Assembly (NCBI RefSeq): GCF_014647115.1
Contig: NZ_BMOO01000003.1
Coordinates: forward strand, 248,001 to 312,000
Source of the DNA: Halarchaeum rubridurum
GTDB lineage: Archaea; Halobacteriota; Halobacteria; Halobacteriales; Halobacteriaceae
Direction: 5' to 3'
Length of the DNA: 64,000 nt
Below are positions 1 through 11,365 of the stretch, piece after piece (position 1 is the stretch's first letter; each line of letters opens with the position of its first letter). Below the pieces are notes generated by a model that was not told the origin of the DNA, did not search any database, and saw only the letters and a list, made by a program, of their open reading frames with translations. The translations under genes were made by a program, and so were the position numbers.

Positions 1-3121
<3,121 letters not shown>

Positions 3122-3201
3122 GGCCGTAATTACCCGCGGTTATGGATAAGTGTTAGTGTCTGCGGTATAGGCTGGGAAGCTCCGGTTCTCAGAGAGTCGT
3201 T

Positions 3202-3247
3202 CGAAAGGCCGAAGCTCTTTCGTGATGCCGAAAATCTACGGTTTTCG
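3202..3247. repeat. Two tandem hairpins upstream of tnpB (putative left end)
   Basis: CGAAAG (3202-3207) pairs with CTTTCG (3217-3222), and CGAAAA (3229-3234) pairs with TTTTCG (3242-3247). IS200/IS605-type elements have subterminal hairpins rather than inverted repeats, so these may belong to the left end of the TnpB element that follows. The exact element boundary cannot be fixed from one copy. Confidence 0.4.
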
Positions 3248-3341
3248 AACCACGAACAGCGGGATCAATCATTCGATCAACCCAGCAAACAGGCTCTCTA
3301 CCCGCATATTTACAATCCACGCAGGAGTATCCGACTATGCG

Positions 3342-4610
3342 ATGAAGTACAGTCCACGCTACCGCTTGCTCCCGACCACGGAGCAACGCGAGGCGATGGA
3401 CTGGACACGAGACACCACGCGGCAACTCTACAACCACGCCCTCCACGAATACAATCGCATCCCGGAGGAGAAAGGCACGGTTCGCCAGCGCGTCTGGGAA
3501 ATCCGCGACACCCTTCCCTCCCTCAAAGAGTGGTGGAGTGACCTCGCCAAGGTGTATTCGACCGTCCTCCAGAAGGTGGTCGAACGCATCCGCACCAACA
3601 TCCAGAACCTCGGCAAACTCCGCGATACAGGTTACGACGTGGGGTCATTACGGTGGAAATCACCTAGCGAGTATCGGAGTTTCACCTACCGGCAATCGGG
3701 CTTCGAACTCGACGAGAAGAGTGGCCCAGCCAACCGTGGAACCCTTCGACTCAAGAAACTCCACGGCGACACCCACGACATCCCGATCCGTCTCCATCGC
3801 TCGCTCCCCGACCACGACGCGATCAAAGAAGTCACGCTGAAAAAAGAGCCGACCGGTGCGTGGTACGTCTCCTTCACTATCGAGACGGACATGCCCCCGA
3901 AACTGGCCGTCGAAGACATCGACGTGGCGGATTGCGTGGGGCTTGACCTCGGCGTCCTCAACTTCGTCCATGACTCTGATGGTCGCGCTGTCAGCCGTCT
4001 CGACCTCACGGAGGATCGTGAGCGGTTGGAGCGCGAGCAACGCTCGCTTTCACGCAAACAACGAGGATCGAAGAACTGGGAGGCACAACGCGAGCGTCTC
4101 GCAGGGGTTCACGCGCGGATGTCGAATCGGAAGATGGATTTCAAGCACAAACTCGCACACTTCTACACGACCGCCTACGACGCCGTCTTCGTCGAGGACT
4201 TGAACATCAAGGAAATGCTTGAACGGAAGGGGAACGCGCGGAACAAGGCGGAGGTGGGATGGCGCGACTTCATTACAGTATTAAAGCACCACGGTGACAA
4301 GAACGGTTGTCACGTCGTTGAGGTTGCAGTGAGGGACACGACGAAGGCGTGCGCTCGGTGTGGTGTGAAAACGGACAAACCGCTGTGGATGCGGACACAC
4401 GCGTGTCCGAGTTGTGGATTCGCGTTGGATCGGGATTGGAACGCGTCGTTGAACGTCTTCTCGCGTGGATTGCGGAAGCTAGGGGTGGTTCACTCCGAAG
4501 GTACGCCCGTGGAGACTGCGACCGCTGTGGACGCTACTTCAGTGTCTGCACGTCGCGTCGTAGAATCGGGAAGCACCTGCCTTGAGGGGGCGGCGCCAGC
4601 CGTCGAGTAG
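3342..4610 (+). CDS. tnpB: TnpB RNA-guided endonuclease of an IS1341-type (IS200/IS605) element
   Basis: 422 residues from MKYSPRYRLLP at 3342; an upstream in-frame ATG would add about 40 residues unlike the family. TnpB proteins are RNA-guided DNA nucleases carried by IS200/IS605 elements. The RuvC catalytic acids are intact: D202 in GLDLGV, E285 in VEDLNI and D363/D365 in DRDWNASLN. The zinc finger is CARC at 337-340 and CPSC at 355-358. No TnpA transposase is nearby, so this is an IS1341-type lone element. The 3' end of the gene and its flank (about 4560-4620) is where the guide RNA would end in related systems. It sits between the XRE-CBS gene and UPF0212. Confidence 0.93.
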   Translation: MKYSPRYRLLPTTEQREAMDWTRDTTRQLYNHALHEYNRIPEEKGTVRQRVWEIRDTLPSLKEWWSDLAKVYSTVLQKVVERIRTNIQNLGKLRDTGYDVGSLRWKSPSEYRSFTYRQSGFELDEKSGPANRGTLRLKKLHGDTHDIPIRLHRSLPDHDAIKEVTLKKEPTGAWYVSFTIETDMPPKLAVEDIDVADCVGLDLGVLNFVHDSDGRAVSRLDLTEDRERLEREQRSLSRKQRGSKNWEAQRERLAGVHARMSNRKMDFKHKLAHFYTTAYDAVFVEDLNIKEMLERKGNARNKAEVGWRDFITVLKHHGDKNGCHVVEVAVRDTTKACARCGVKTDKPLWMRTHACPSCGFALDRDWNASLNVFSRGLRKLGVVHSEGTPVETATAVDATSVSARRVVESGSTCLEGAAPAVE

Positions 4611-4621
4611 GCAGGGGTAGT

Positions 4622-4978
4622 TCACTCCTCGTCCTCTGGTTCCTCGACGACCTCGATGACTTCGAGGGGGACGTCGCGGAGCGCGCCACCGACCTCGCTC
4701 TTGGCGATCCGCGAGGCGTGCTCCTCGCCGTCCGCGTTGAAGACGGTCAGTTCGAGGACGAGGCCGACGAGCGCCGTCTCGGCCGCGAGGAACGCGGCGT
4801 CGAGCGGCTCCCCGCAGGCCGGACAGGACGTCACGCCCGCCTCCACCTCGACGTAGTCGAGGTCCTGGTCGTTCAGCCGTCGTCCCGCCTCGCTCACGGC
4901 GACACCGATGGCGTCGTCCGACTCTTCGACGTCACGAACCAGCCACGCGGCTTCCATCGCCACGACGTAGTTGCTCAT
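4622..4978 (-). CDS. UPF0212 (DUF555) family protein
   Basis: 118 residues from MSNYVVAMEAAW at 4978. It matches the archaeal UPF0212 family along its length: an N-terminal segment with AIGVAVSEAG, a central CPACGEP zinc-binding knuckle, and the conserved C-terminal RIAKSEVGGALRDVP followed by an acidic tail. The biochemical role of the family is not known. The start is fixed by the family's conserved N-terminus; the longer upstream frame is unlike it. It faces the lone tnpB, ending 11 bp past it. Confidence 0.88.
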   Translation of the reverse strand: MSNYVVAMEAAWLVRDVEESDDAIGVAVSEAGRRLNDQDLDYVEVEAGVTSCPACGEPLDAAFLAAETALVGLVLELTVFNADGEEHASRIAKSEVGGALRDVPLEVIEVVEEPEDEE

Positions 4979-5239
4979 ACGCGTGGGAGACTCCCCGGGT
5001 AGTCGTGTCTTGTGGTTGGCGGCCGCCACCGTCGGCGCGCGGACGTGACGTGAATAGTCCGTATAACGTACGCGAATCGACGGCGTAGGCGCGGCCTGCG
5101 TGACGGCGAACGCGACGTCCCGTCGACGCGCATCGTCCATCCACGCCATCGCGAGAAACCACCCGAGGGCGCGGGGGTGTAACCGTCGCCGCGGCGGCAA
5201 ACTACTTATACCACCACCGAATGAGAGACGGCCACGCAG

Positions 5240-5407
5240 ATGGCCACACCGTTCGCCCGCCTCGTCACCGCGGTTCAGTACCAGATCACGCTCGCGTTCG
5301 CGCTCGTGCTCCTGCCCGTCGCGACGCTCGCCAGCCGCCTCGGCGTCACCCTCCCGCTCCACCGACTCATCGAGCGCTCCGAGGCTGCGTACGAGAGCGC
5401 CCGATGA
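5240..5407 (+). CDS. Small single-span membrane protein
   Basis: 55 residues, too short for most gene callers. It begins MATPFARLVTAVQ, has one hydrophobic helix (about residues 14-33, ITLAFALVLLPVATLA) and a charged C-terminal tail. A TATA-like CTTATACC lies about 25 bp upstream, supporting expression as a leaderless transcript. It precedes the proteasome gene by 59 bp, but that gene has its own promoter. No function can be assigned. Confidence 0.6.
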   Translation: MATPFARLVTAVQYQITLAFALVLLPVATLASRLGVTLPLHRLIERSEAAYESAR

Positions 5408-5433
5408 GCCGTCCGTAACGGCCGGAAGGGTGG

Positions 5434-5442
5434 CTTTTATAC
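5434..5442 (+). promoter_or_regulatory. TATA box of psmB
   Basis: CTTTTATAC lies 25-33 bp upstream of the psmB ATG, the standard position for a leaderless haloarchaeal transcript. Confidence 0.7.
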
Positions 5443-5466
5443 GTCGCCCGCGACTACTCGCTGTCA

Positions 5467-6201
5467 ATGTATAACCCGAGTCAGTCCTCCGAGTTCTCGC
5501 GCAACGCAGAGCGACTCCCCGACGGCCCCGGCAACCCCTACGAGCCGGAAGTCGGCCAGATGCCCCAGAGCAACGCGAGCAAGCAGGACACGGACAACAT
5601 CAACAAGACCGGCACCACCATCGTCGGCATCACGACCACCGAGGGCGTCCTCATGGCCTCCGATATGCGCGCGAGCCTCGGCGGCCGCGTCGTCTCCAAC
5701 AAGAACGTCCAGAAGGTCGAGCAGATTCAGGAGAACGCCGCGCTCTCCATCTCCGGAAGCGTCGGCGGCGCGCAGTCCTTCATCCGCACGCTGAAGGCCG
5801 AGTCGAACCTCTACGAGGCCCGCCGGGGCGAGCGGATGTCCATCAACGCCCTCGCCACGATGGCCTCGAACCTCCTGCGCGGCGGGCCCTTCTTCATGGT
5901 CGTCCCGATCCTCGGCGGCGTCGACGAGGACGGCGCGCACGTCTACAGCCTCGACCCGAGCGGCTCCTCGCTCTCTGATAAGTACACCGCGCAGGGCTCC
6001 GGGATGCCCTACGCGCTCGGGACCCTCGAGAACCACTACACGGACGACCTCACGATGGACGAGGCCGAGCAGATCGGCGCGAAGGCCATCCAGGCCGCGA
6101 GCGAACGCGACACCGCCTCCGGCAACGGCATCCACCTCACGAAGATCACCGAGAACGAAGTCGAAATCGTCGGCCACCAGGACGTCGACGAACTCCTCTA
6201 G
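5467..6201 (+). CDS. psmB: 20S proteasome beta subunit
   Basis: 244 residues. This is the proteolytic subunit of the archaeal 20S core particle. It is made with a roughly 49-residue propeptide, and the sequence TG followed by TTIVGI marks the self-cleavage site that exposes the catalytic threonine (Thr50 here). D66 in MASDMRAS corresponds to the conserved Asp17 of mature beta subunits, and a lysine at 79-83 is in the region of the catalytic Lys33. The conserved GSVGGAQSF and GSGMPYALG segments follow. It is monocistronic: own TATA box upstream and a hairpin plus T-run downstream. The alpha subunit is not in this window. Confidence 0.96.
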   Translation: MYNPSQSSEFSRNAERLPDGPGNPYEPEVGQMPQSNASKQDTDNINKTGTTIVGITTTEGVLMASDMRASLGGRVVSNKNVQKVEQIQENAALSISGSVGGAQSFIRTLKAESNLYEARRGERMSINALATMASNLLRGGPFFMVVPILGGVDEDGAHVYSLDPSGSSLSDKYTAQGSGMPYALGTLENHYTDDLTMDEAEQIGAKAIQAASERDTASGNGIHLTKITENEVEIVGHQDVDELL

Positions 6202-6205
6202 GGGA

Positions 6206-6238
6206 CTTTTTCCCGGTTCGGGTCGCCTCCGGCGACCC
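6206..6238 (+). terminator. T-run and hairpin after psmB
   Basis: Five bases after the psmB stop there is a CTTTTTC run, typical of archaeal intrinsic termination, followed by a perfect 8-bp stem GGGTCGCC / GGCGACCC with a 3-base loop (6220-6238). Confidence 0.5.
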
Positions 6239-6405
6239 GTCACCGCGAAAACCGCCACTGAAAAGGCCGCGCGCCGAGGGCGTCTGCGCGCGGTCGGGAC
6301 GTCGTTTCGCACAGTGACGCGTGCGGTACCGCGCTGCACGGCGTCGTGTCGCACCATCGCACAGCGCCGCGTCCTCCCACACCGACGGCACCGCGCACCG
6401 ACGGC

Positions 6406-6465
6406 GTTCCGTCTCGTCCGGTTCCGTTCCGTCCCGCTTCGTTCTGCTCTGTCCCGTTCCGTTCT
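6406..6465 (+). repeat. Degenerate pentamer tandem repeat (GTTCC-like)
   Basis: The non-coding stretch before the HIT gene reads as twelve consecutive 5-bp units, each starting with G followed by four mostly pyrimidine bases (GTTCC, GTCTC, GTCCG, GTTCC, GTTCC, GTCCC, GCTTC, GTTCT, GCTCT, GTCCC, GTTCC, GTTCT). The rest of the 320-bp gap 6202-6522 holds only the psmB terminator and GC-rich DNA without a convincing gene. Confidence 0.65.
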
Positions 6466-6522
6466 GCGCTACTCTCTCCTCGCGGCGGCAAGCTTTCTAC
6501 CGGACGCGTCCGTCCCTCGTGT

Positions 6523-6924
6523 ATGGCCTGCCACTTTTGCGACATCGCCGCGGGCGACGCCGACGCGCCGCGCCTCCACGAGACGGACGACGTCGTCGCG
6601 TTCCTCGACGCGAACCCGGCGGTCCGGGGGCACGCGCTCGTCGTCCCGAAGACGCACGAGCGCGACGTGCTCGACGACCCGGGGGAGGCGACGGCGGTCT
6701 TCGGTGCCGTCCAGCGCGTCGGGTCGGCGCTCCGCGTCGCACTCGACGCCGACGGCGTCAGCGTCTTCTACACGACGCCGGAGCTCGTCGGCGAGGTCAC
6801 ACACCCGCACGTCCACCTCCTCCCCCGCGACCGGGGCGACGACGTCCACCTCGCGCTGGACCGGGGCAGCCTTGACGCGGCGGACGCCGAGGACGTCGTC
6901 GAACGCGTCCGCGGGGCGCTCTAA
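6523..6924 (+). CDS. HIT family protein (histidine triad nucleotide hydrolase)
   Basis: 133 residues from MACHFCDIAAG at 6523. HIT proteins hydrolyse nucleotide phosphoramidates or dinucleoside polyphosphates. The catalytic triad is intact: HPHVHLL with H94, H96 and H98. The N-terminal CxxC (C3, C6) is common in this group and may bind zinc. Earlier in-frame ATGs lie inside the pentamer repeat and give unlikely protein. Its stop codon abuts the stop of the opposite-strand gene with no spacer. Confidence 0.9.
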   Translation: MACHFCDIAAGDADAPRLHETDDVVAFLDANPAVRGHALVVPKTHERDVLDDPGEATAVFGAVQRVGSALRVALDADGVSVFYTTPELVGEVTHPHVHLLPRDRGDDVHLALDRGSLDAADAEDVVERVRGAL

Positions 6925-8481
6925 CTACCCGCGGCGGTTGCTCCGGTGGGTCTCGGCCTCGACGCCGCCGCCGCGGCCCGTCCAGTCCGCGAAGCTCCCC
7001 GTGATGAGCGTGTCGCGCTGGTAGGAGAGGTAGTCGTACTGCATATCGTAGACGGCGTTCTCGAAGGACGCGCCGTCGTCGAGGTTCTCGCGGACGCGCT
7101 CGCGCTTCCAGTCGGCGGGCGTGACGCCGTGGCGGGCGCGCTGGCGCAGCGGCCAGAGGTACTTCGCGGCCTCCTCCTCGTCGAGGCCGCGCGCGCGGAG
7201 GCCGGCTTCGGCCTGCTCGAAGAGGTCCGCGTACATCTCGGTCGCGTCCGTCGTCTCGCCCTCCGGGCCGAGATACGTGATTTCGGCGTCGCTCCCGTCG
7301 CGGACGGCGGCGTAGAAGTTCTCGCGCGCCGTCTCCCACGGGAGGTCGTAGAGCGGGTGGTCGCGCGCCACCATCGCCTCCAGGGCGCCAGCGAGGAGCG
7401 CCTGGAAGGCCATCGTGTCCCGCACCGTGGGCTGGCCGGGGAGGGGGCGGAACTCGATGCGGGCGTTCGCGGACTCCCGCGAGCTCCCGCCGAAGACCGG
7501 GCGCACCCAGCGCCAGTAGGTGCCGTGTTTCATCCGGAAGTGGGCGAACTCGTCGTCGAAGCGCCCGCCCGTCTCCACGGGCATCGGGACGATGGACGCG
7601 TCCTCGACGACGGCGTCGACGGCGTCCTGCACGCTCTCCAGGTCGCGGGGGAAGCGCACCTTCTCGCTCTTCCCGGGGACGTTCAGGACGTCCTCGAAGA
7701 CGTCGATGCGGCCCTCGTCGTGGCCGTCTTCGAGGATTTCCTCGGGGGTCGCATCGTCGTCGTAGAGGTCGGGCGGGTAGAACGGGGAGTTCACGCCGAG
7801 CGCGACGAGCGGGCCGGCGAGGCGCACGGCGTACCGGAAGTACGTCGGGAGGTCGACGGCCTGTGGCACCTGATAGTGGGGCTGGATGGAGGTGATGAGC
7901 GCCTCGGGCATCACCGTGTCCGCGTCGAGGGTGACGTGTGGCGCGTCGAGGCCCATCGACGCCGGATGGTCCGTGTTTGCCATCGCGTGGTAGCGCGTCG
8001 AGGCGCTCATGTTCGTGGCGATTTCGACGCCGTCGTCGTCGATGCTGTCCGTGAGGTATTCGCGCGCCGTCTCGCCCTCCGGCGGAATCGTCCACATCGC
8101 GTCGCTCACGAGGTGGAGGCCCTCGGCGTCCATCGGTTCCGCCGCGGCCTCCAGGCGCGCGCGTACCTCCGACTCCTGGGCGGCGAGCCCGTACTCGTTC
8201 AGCGGCTGGGGGCTCGCCGTCATCTCGGCGTTGTGGAGCCCGAGTTCCTTCTCGAAGCCGACGAACTCCAGCACGCGCCGCGGGATGCGCGCGAGCGAGC
8301 CGTCGTCGGCGACGCCGTAGAACTCGTATTCGAGGCCGACGATGGCCTGTGGGTTGTCGAACGTTCCCGCCTCGATCTCCTCTTTGATAACCGCCGCGTC
8401 CTCGCGAACCCGCTCGTCGAACGCGTCCGGGTCCACCGCAAGCACCGATTGCACGTCGCGCGCGAGTTCCGATTCGGCCAT
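6925..8481 (-). CDS. Glutamate-cysteine ligase family 2 (GCS2)-like protein
   Basis: 518 residues. The N-terminal third has the GCS2-type carboxylate-amine ligase signature region (AIVGLEYEFYGV, near residue 50), and later segments such as FAHFRMKHGTYWRWVRPVF and NARIEFRPLPGQPT fit the same fold. Related enzymes join glutamate to cysteine; gamma-glutamylcysteine is the main low-molecular-weight thiol of haloarchaea. It is longer than the classic haloarchaeal GshA as I recall it, so a paralogue with another substrate is possible. The start at 8481 lies in an otherwise short intergenic region. Confidence 0.7.
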   Translation of the reverse strand: MAESELARDVQSVLAVDPDAFDERVREDAAVIKEEIEAGTFDNPQAIVGLEYEFYGVADDGSLARIPRRVLEFVGFEKELGLHNAEMTASPQPLNEYGLAAQESEVRARLEAAAEPMDAEGLHLVSDAMWTIPPEGETAREYLTDSIDDDGVEIATNMSASTRYHAMANTDHPASMGLDAPHVTLDADTVMPEALITSIQPHYQVPQAVDLPTYFRYAVRLAGPLVALGVNSPFYPPDLYDDDATPEEILEDGHDEGRIDVFEDVLNVPGKSEKVRFPRDLESVQDAVDAVVEDASIVPMPVETGGRFDDEFAHFRMKHGTYWRWVRPVFGGSSRESANARIEFRPLPGQPTVRDTMAFQALLAGALEAMVARDHPLYDLPWETARENFYAAVRDGSDAEITYLGPEGETTDATEMYADLFEQAEAGLRARGLDEEEAAKYLWPLRQRARHGVTPADWKRERVRENLDDGASFENAVYDMQYDYLSYQRDTLITGSFADWTGRGGGVEAETHRSNRRG

Positions 8482-8540
8482 GGCCGTGCCTTCGTGCGGT
8501 CGGGACTTGAATGGCGTGGCACCGCGCCGACCGCCCGTCC

Positions 8541-8714
8541 CTACGCCGCCTCCTCGTCGTAGGCCTCGCGGAGGTCCGTCAGGTGGCTCTCCAGCACGTG
8601 GAGCGCGGCGTCCGCGTCCGTGTACCCGCGGTCGTAGTCCTCGTAGACGGCGTCCGCGCCGTCGAGGAAGTCCGATACCGCCGTTTCGAGGTCGCTCGTC
8701 TCGTCGTCGCTCAT
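8541..8714 (-). CDS. Small acidic conserved-type haloarchaeal protein
   Basis: 57 residues from MSDDETSDLETAVSDF at 8714. It is strongly acidic and predicted almost wholly helical (DADAALHVLESHLTDLREAYDEE). The start was chosen because the in-frame upstream extension is arginine-rich and unlike haloarchaeal protein. It lies upstream of the GCS2-like gene on the same strand, separated by 59 bp. Function unknown. Confidence 0.6.
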   Translation of the reverse strand: MSDDETSDLETAVSDFLDGADAVYEDYDRGYTDADAALHVLESHLTDLREAYDEEAA

Positions 8715-8872
8715 ACCCCGGTGTTCGCGCCGCGGGCCCGAAAGCGCCGCGGTTCCGCGCCGGCGTGCCGTCGCGCCAGCCGACTCCGACGCGCTGGCCA
8801 CTCCGCCGGACGGTCGGTGGGCGGTCCGTCGGTCCGCGTCCGTTAAGTGCGCAGTTCGGTTACGGTCGAGGT

Positions 8873-10537
8873 ATGCAGTTCGCCGAGTTCGCCGCCCGCG
8901 CGACGGAGATCGAGGCCGAACCCGCCGACCTCGAAACGGTCGCGCTCGTCGCCGACCTGTTCGCCGACGCGGGCGACGACCTCCCGGTCCTCGCGCGCTT
9001 CGTGCAGGGGCGGGTGTTCCCCGCGTACAGCGAGCGGAAACTCGACGTCGGCCCGCGTCTCTGCCGCGAGGCGGTCGCGCGCGCCGCGGGGCCGAACGTC
9101 GACGCCGACGACGTCGAGGACCGACTCGCGGAGACGGGCGACATCGGCGGCGTCGCGGCGAGCTACGACGTCGGCGGCCAGCGCGGCCTCGGCGCGTTCA
9201 CCGACGGCGACGACGACGCGCTCTCCGTCCGCGAGGTCTACGACGAGCTCGCCGGGCTCGCGGCCGCCGCGGGGTCGGGGAGCGAGGACGAGAAGGTCGC
9301 CACGCTGTTCGGCCTCCTCACCCGCTGTGAGACCGACGCCGAGGCGCGCTACCTCGCCCGCCTCGTCCTCGGCGAGATGCGTATCGGCGTCGGCGAGGGG
9401 GCGGTCCGCGACGCCGTCGCCGAGGCCTTCGACGTCCCCATCGAGGCGGTCGCGCGCGCCCTCCAGGTGTCGAACGACTACGGCCTCGTCGCGGCGACGG
9501 CGCGCGAGCGCGGCGTCGACGGCCTCGCCGACATCCACCTCGAAATCGGCCGGCCGGTGAAGGCGATGCTCGCGCAGGCCGGGAGCGTCGCGGACGCCCT
9601 CGACTCGTGGAGGGCGGCCGCGGTCGAGGTCAAGTTCGACGGCGCGCGCGTCCAGTTGCACCACGACCCCGCGGGCGAGACGCGCGTCTTCAGCCGGAAC
9701 ATGGAGGACGTCACGGCCGCGCTCCCGGAGGTCGTCGAGTTCGCCGACGCGCACCTCGACACCGCGGCTATCCTCGACGGCGAAGTCGTCGCCGTGGACG
9801 AGGCGGGCGCGCCGCTCCCCTTCCAGGAGGTCCTCCGGCGTTTCCGCCGGAAACACGACGTCGAGCGGATGCGCGAGGAGGTCCGCGTCGAACTCCGCGC
9901 GTTCGACTGCCTCCACGCCGCGGGCGACGACCTCCTCGACGACCCCCTGCTCGCCCGCCACGAGACGCTCGCCGACCTCCTCGACGACACCGACGCCGTC
10001 TCCGAACTCATCGTCTCCGACGACCCCGAGGAGATCGAGGCCTTCGAGGCGCGCGCGCTCGCCGCCGGCCACGAGGGCGTGATGCTCAAGGACCCCGAGT
10101 CGGCGTACACGCCCGGGAAGCGCGGCAAACAGTGGCTGAAGCGCAAGCCCGACGTCGAGACGCTCGACCTCGTCGTGACGGGTGCGGAGTGGGGCGAGGG
10201 CCGGCGCGCGGAGACGCTCGGTACCTTCCTCCTCTCGGCGCGCACGGGGGACGGCTACGCGACCATCGGCAAGGTCGCCACCGGCCTCGACGACGAGGAA
10301 CTCGCGGACCTCGACGACCGCCTCGCCCCCCACGTCCGCGACGAGGACGGTCAGACGGTCGACATCGAGCCCGCGGTCGTCCTGGAGGTCGGCTACGAGG
10401 AGATACAGCGCTCCCCGACGTACTCCTCGGGGTACGCGTTGCGCTTCCCGCGCTTCCTCGCCGTCCGCGACGACAAGGACCCCGCGGACGCGGATACGCT
10501 GGCGCGCGTCGAGCGCCTCGCCGAGAAGCAGAGCTAA
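8873..10537 (+). CDS. ligA: ATP-dependent DNA ligase
   Basis: 554 residues from MQFAEFAARATEIEAEP at 8873. It seals nicks in duplex DNA during replication and repair. The N-terminal DNA-binding domain (1-220) is followed by the adenylation domain with the catalytic lysine K254 in VEVKFDGARVQ; motif III-like LDGEVVAVD, motif IV GHEGVMLKDP and motif V KRGKQWLKRKPD are all visible, and an OB-fold C-terminus ends VEVGYEEIQRSPTYSSGYALRFPRF-like. The start is set by the typical N-terminus; the same frame is open for over 500 bp upstream but is not coding there. Length is normal for archaeal ligases. The HAD phosphatase gene follows after 24 bp. Confidence 0.95.
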   Translation: MQFAEFAARATEIEAEPADLETVALVADLFADAGDDLPVLARFVQGRVFPAYSERKLDVGPRLCREAVARAAGPNVDADDVEDRLAETGDIGGVAASYDVGGQRGLGAFTDGDDDALSVREVYDELAGLAAAAGSGSEDEKVATLFGLLTRCETDAEARYLARLVLGEMRIGVGEGAVRDAVAEAFDVPIEAVARALQVSNDYGLVAATARERGVDGLADIHLEIGRPVKAMLAQAGSVADALDSWRAAAVEVKFDGARVQLHHDPAGETRVFSRNMEDVTAALPEVVEFADAHLDTAAILDGEVVAVDEAGAPLPFQEVLRRFRRKHDVERMREEVRVELRAFDCLHAAGDDLLDDPLLARHETLADLLDDTDAVSELIVSDDPEEIEAFEARALAAGHEGVMLKDPESAYTPGKRGKQWLKRKPDVETLDLVVTGAEWGEGRRAETLGTFLLSARTGDGYATIGKVATGLDDEELADLDDRLAPHVRDEDGQTVDIEPAVVLEVGYEEIQRSPTYSSGYALRFPRFLAVRDDKDPADADTLARVERLAEKQS

Positions 10538-10561
10538 ACGCCCGCATCCCGAACCCCGCGT

Positions 10562-11341
10562 ATGGCTCCGCGCGCGGCCGCAATCGACCTCGACGGCACG
10601 CTCCTCCACGGCGACGCGCTCCTCCCCGGCGCGCGCGACGCGATGGCCGCGATCCGCGAGCGCGTCGAGGCGGTCTGCTTTCTCACGAACAACCCGACGA
10701 TTCCCCCCGAGGCCTACGCCGCGCGCCTCCGCGATTTCGGCATCGAGGCGTCGCCGGACGAGGTGCTCACGGCGTGTACGGCGACGATACACTATCTCCG
10801 CGCACACCACGCGGACGACGCCGTCTTCCCCATCGCGGGCGACGACATCGTCGCACAACTCCGCGACGCCGACTGCGACCTCGTCACCGAACCCGAGGCC
10901 GCAGAGTGCGTCGTCGTCGGCTACGACCCCGACTTCGACTACGACGACCTCCACGCGGCATTGCGCGCGCTCCGCGACGGCGTCGGCTTCGTCGGCACCG
11001 ACCCGGACCGGACGATCCCGACCGCCGACGGCCCCATCCCGGGGTCGGGCGCGCTCGTCCACGCCGTCGCGGGCGTCGTCGAACGCGACCCCGACGCCGT
11101 CCTCGGTAAGCCCTCAGACGAGACCGCCGACCTCCTGCGCGAGCGCCTCGGCGTCCCCGCGGCGGACTGCGTCGTCGTCGGCGACAACCCCGCCACGGAC
11201 GTTGCGCTCGGCGAGCGCGCCGGAATGACGACCGTGCTCGTCGAGACGGGCCTCGACGCGGGCGGAGACGGAGCGCGCGCCGACCACGTCGTCAACGGAA
11301 TCGCGGACGCAGTCGACGTCTTCGACGGGCGACGGTTTTAG
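10562..11341 (+). CDS. HAD-superfamily hydrolase, NagD/IIA type
   Basis: 259 residues. HAD phosphatase with motif I DLDGTLL (nucleophile D9, acid D11), motif II FLTNNP, motif III lysine in VLGKPSDE and motif IV GDNPATDV. The order and the C2-type cap between motifs II and III match the NagD/phosphoglycolate-phosphatase-like subgroup. The physiological substrate cannot be told from sequence. It follows the ligase by 24 bp and precedes the MBL gene by 24 bp, so the three may be co-transcribed. Confidence 0.88.
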   Translation: MAPRAAAIDLDGTLLHGDALLPGARDAMAAIRERVEAVCFLTNNPTIPPEAYAARLRDFGIEASPDEVLTACTATIHYLRAHHADDAVFPIAGDDIVAQLRDADCDLVTEPEAAECVVVGYDPDFDYDDLHAALRALRDGVGFVGTDPDRTIPTADGPIPGSGALVHAVAGVVERDPDAVLGKPSDETADLLRERLGVPAADCVVVGDNPATDVALGERAGMTTVLVETGLDAGGDGARADHVVNGIADAVDVFDGRRF

Positions 11342-11365
11342 AGGAGCGCTGCCGAACACTCGGGC

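Noticed and set aside
3222-3341. Longer start for TnpB
   Set aside because: Adds 40 residues unlike TnpB and spans the hairpins that probably form the element's left end.
8342-8872. In-frame extension of the DNA ligase by about 177 codons upstream
   Set aside because: The extension is Arg/Pro-rich and overlaps two opposite-strand genes; family N-terminus starts at 8873.
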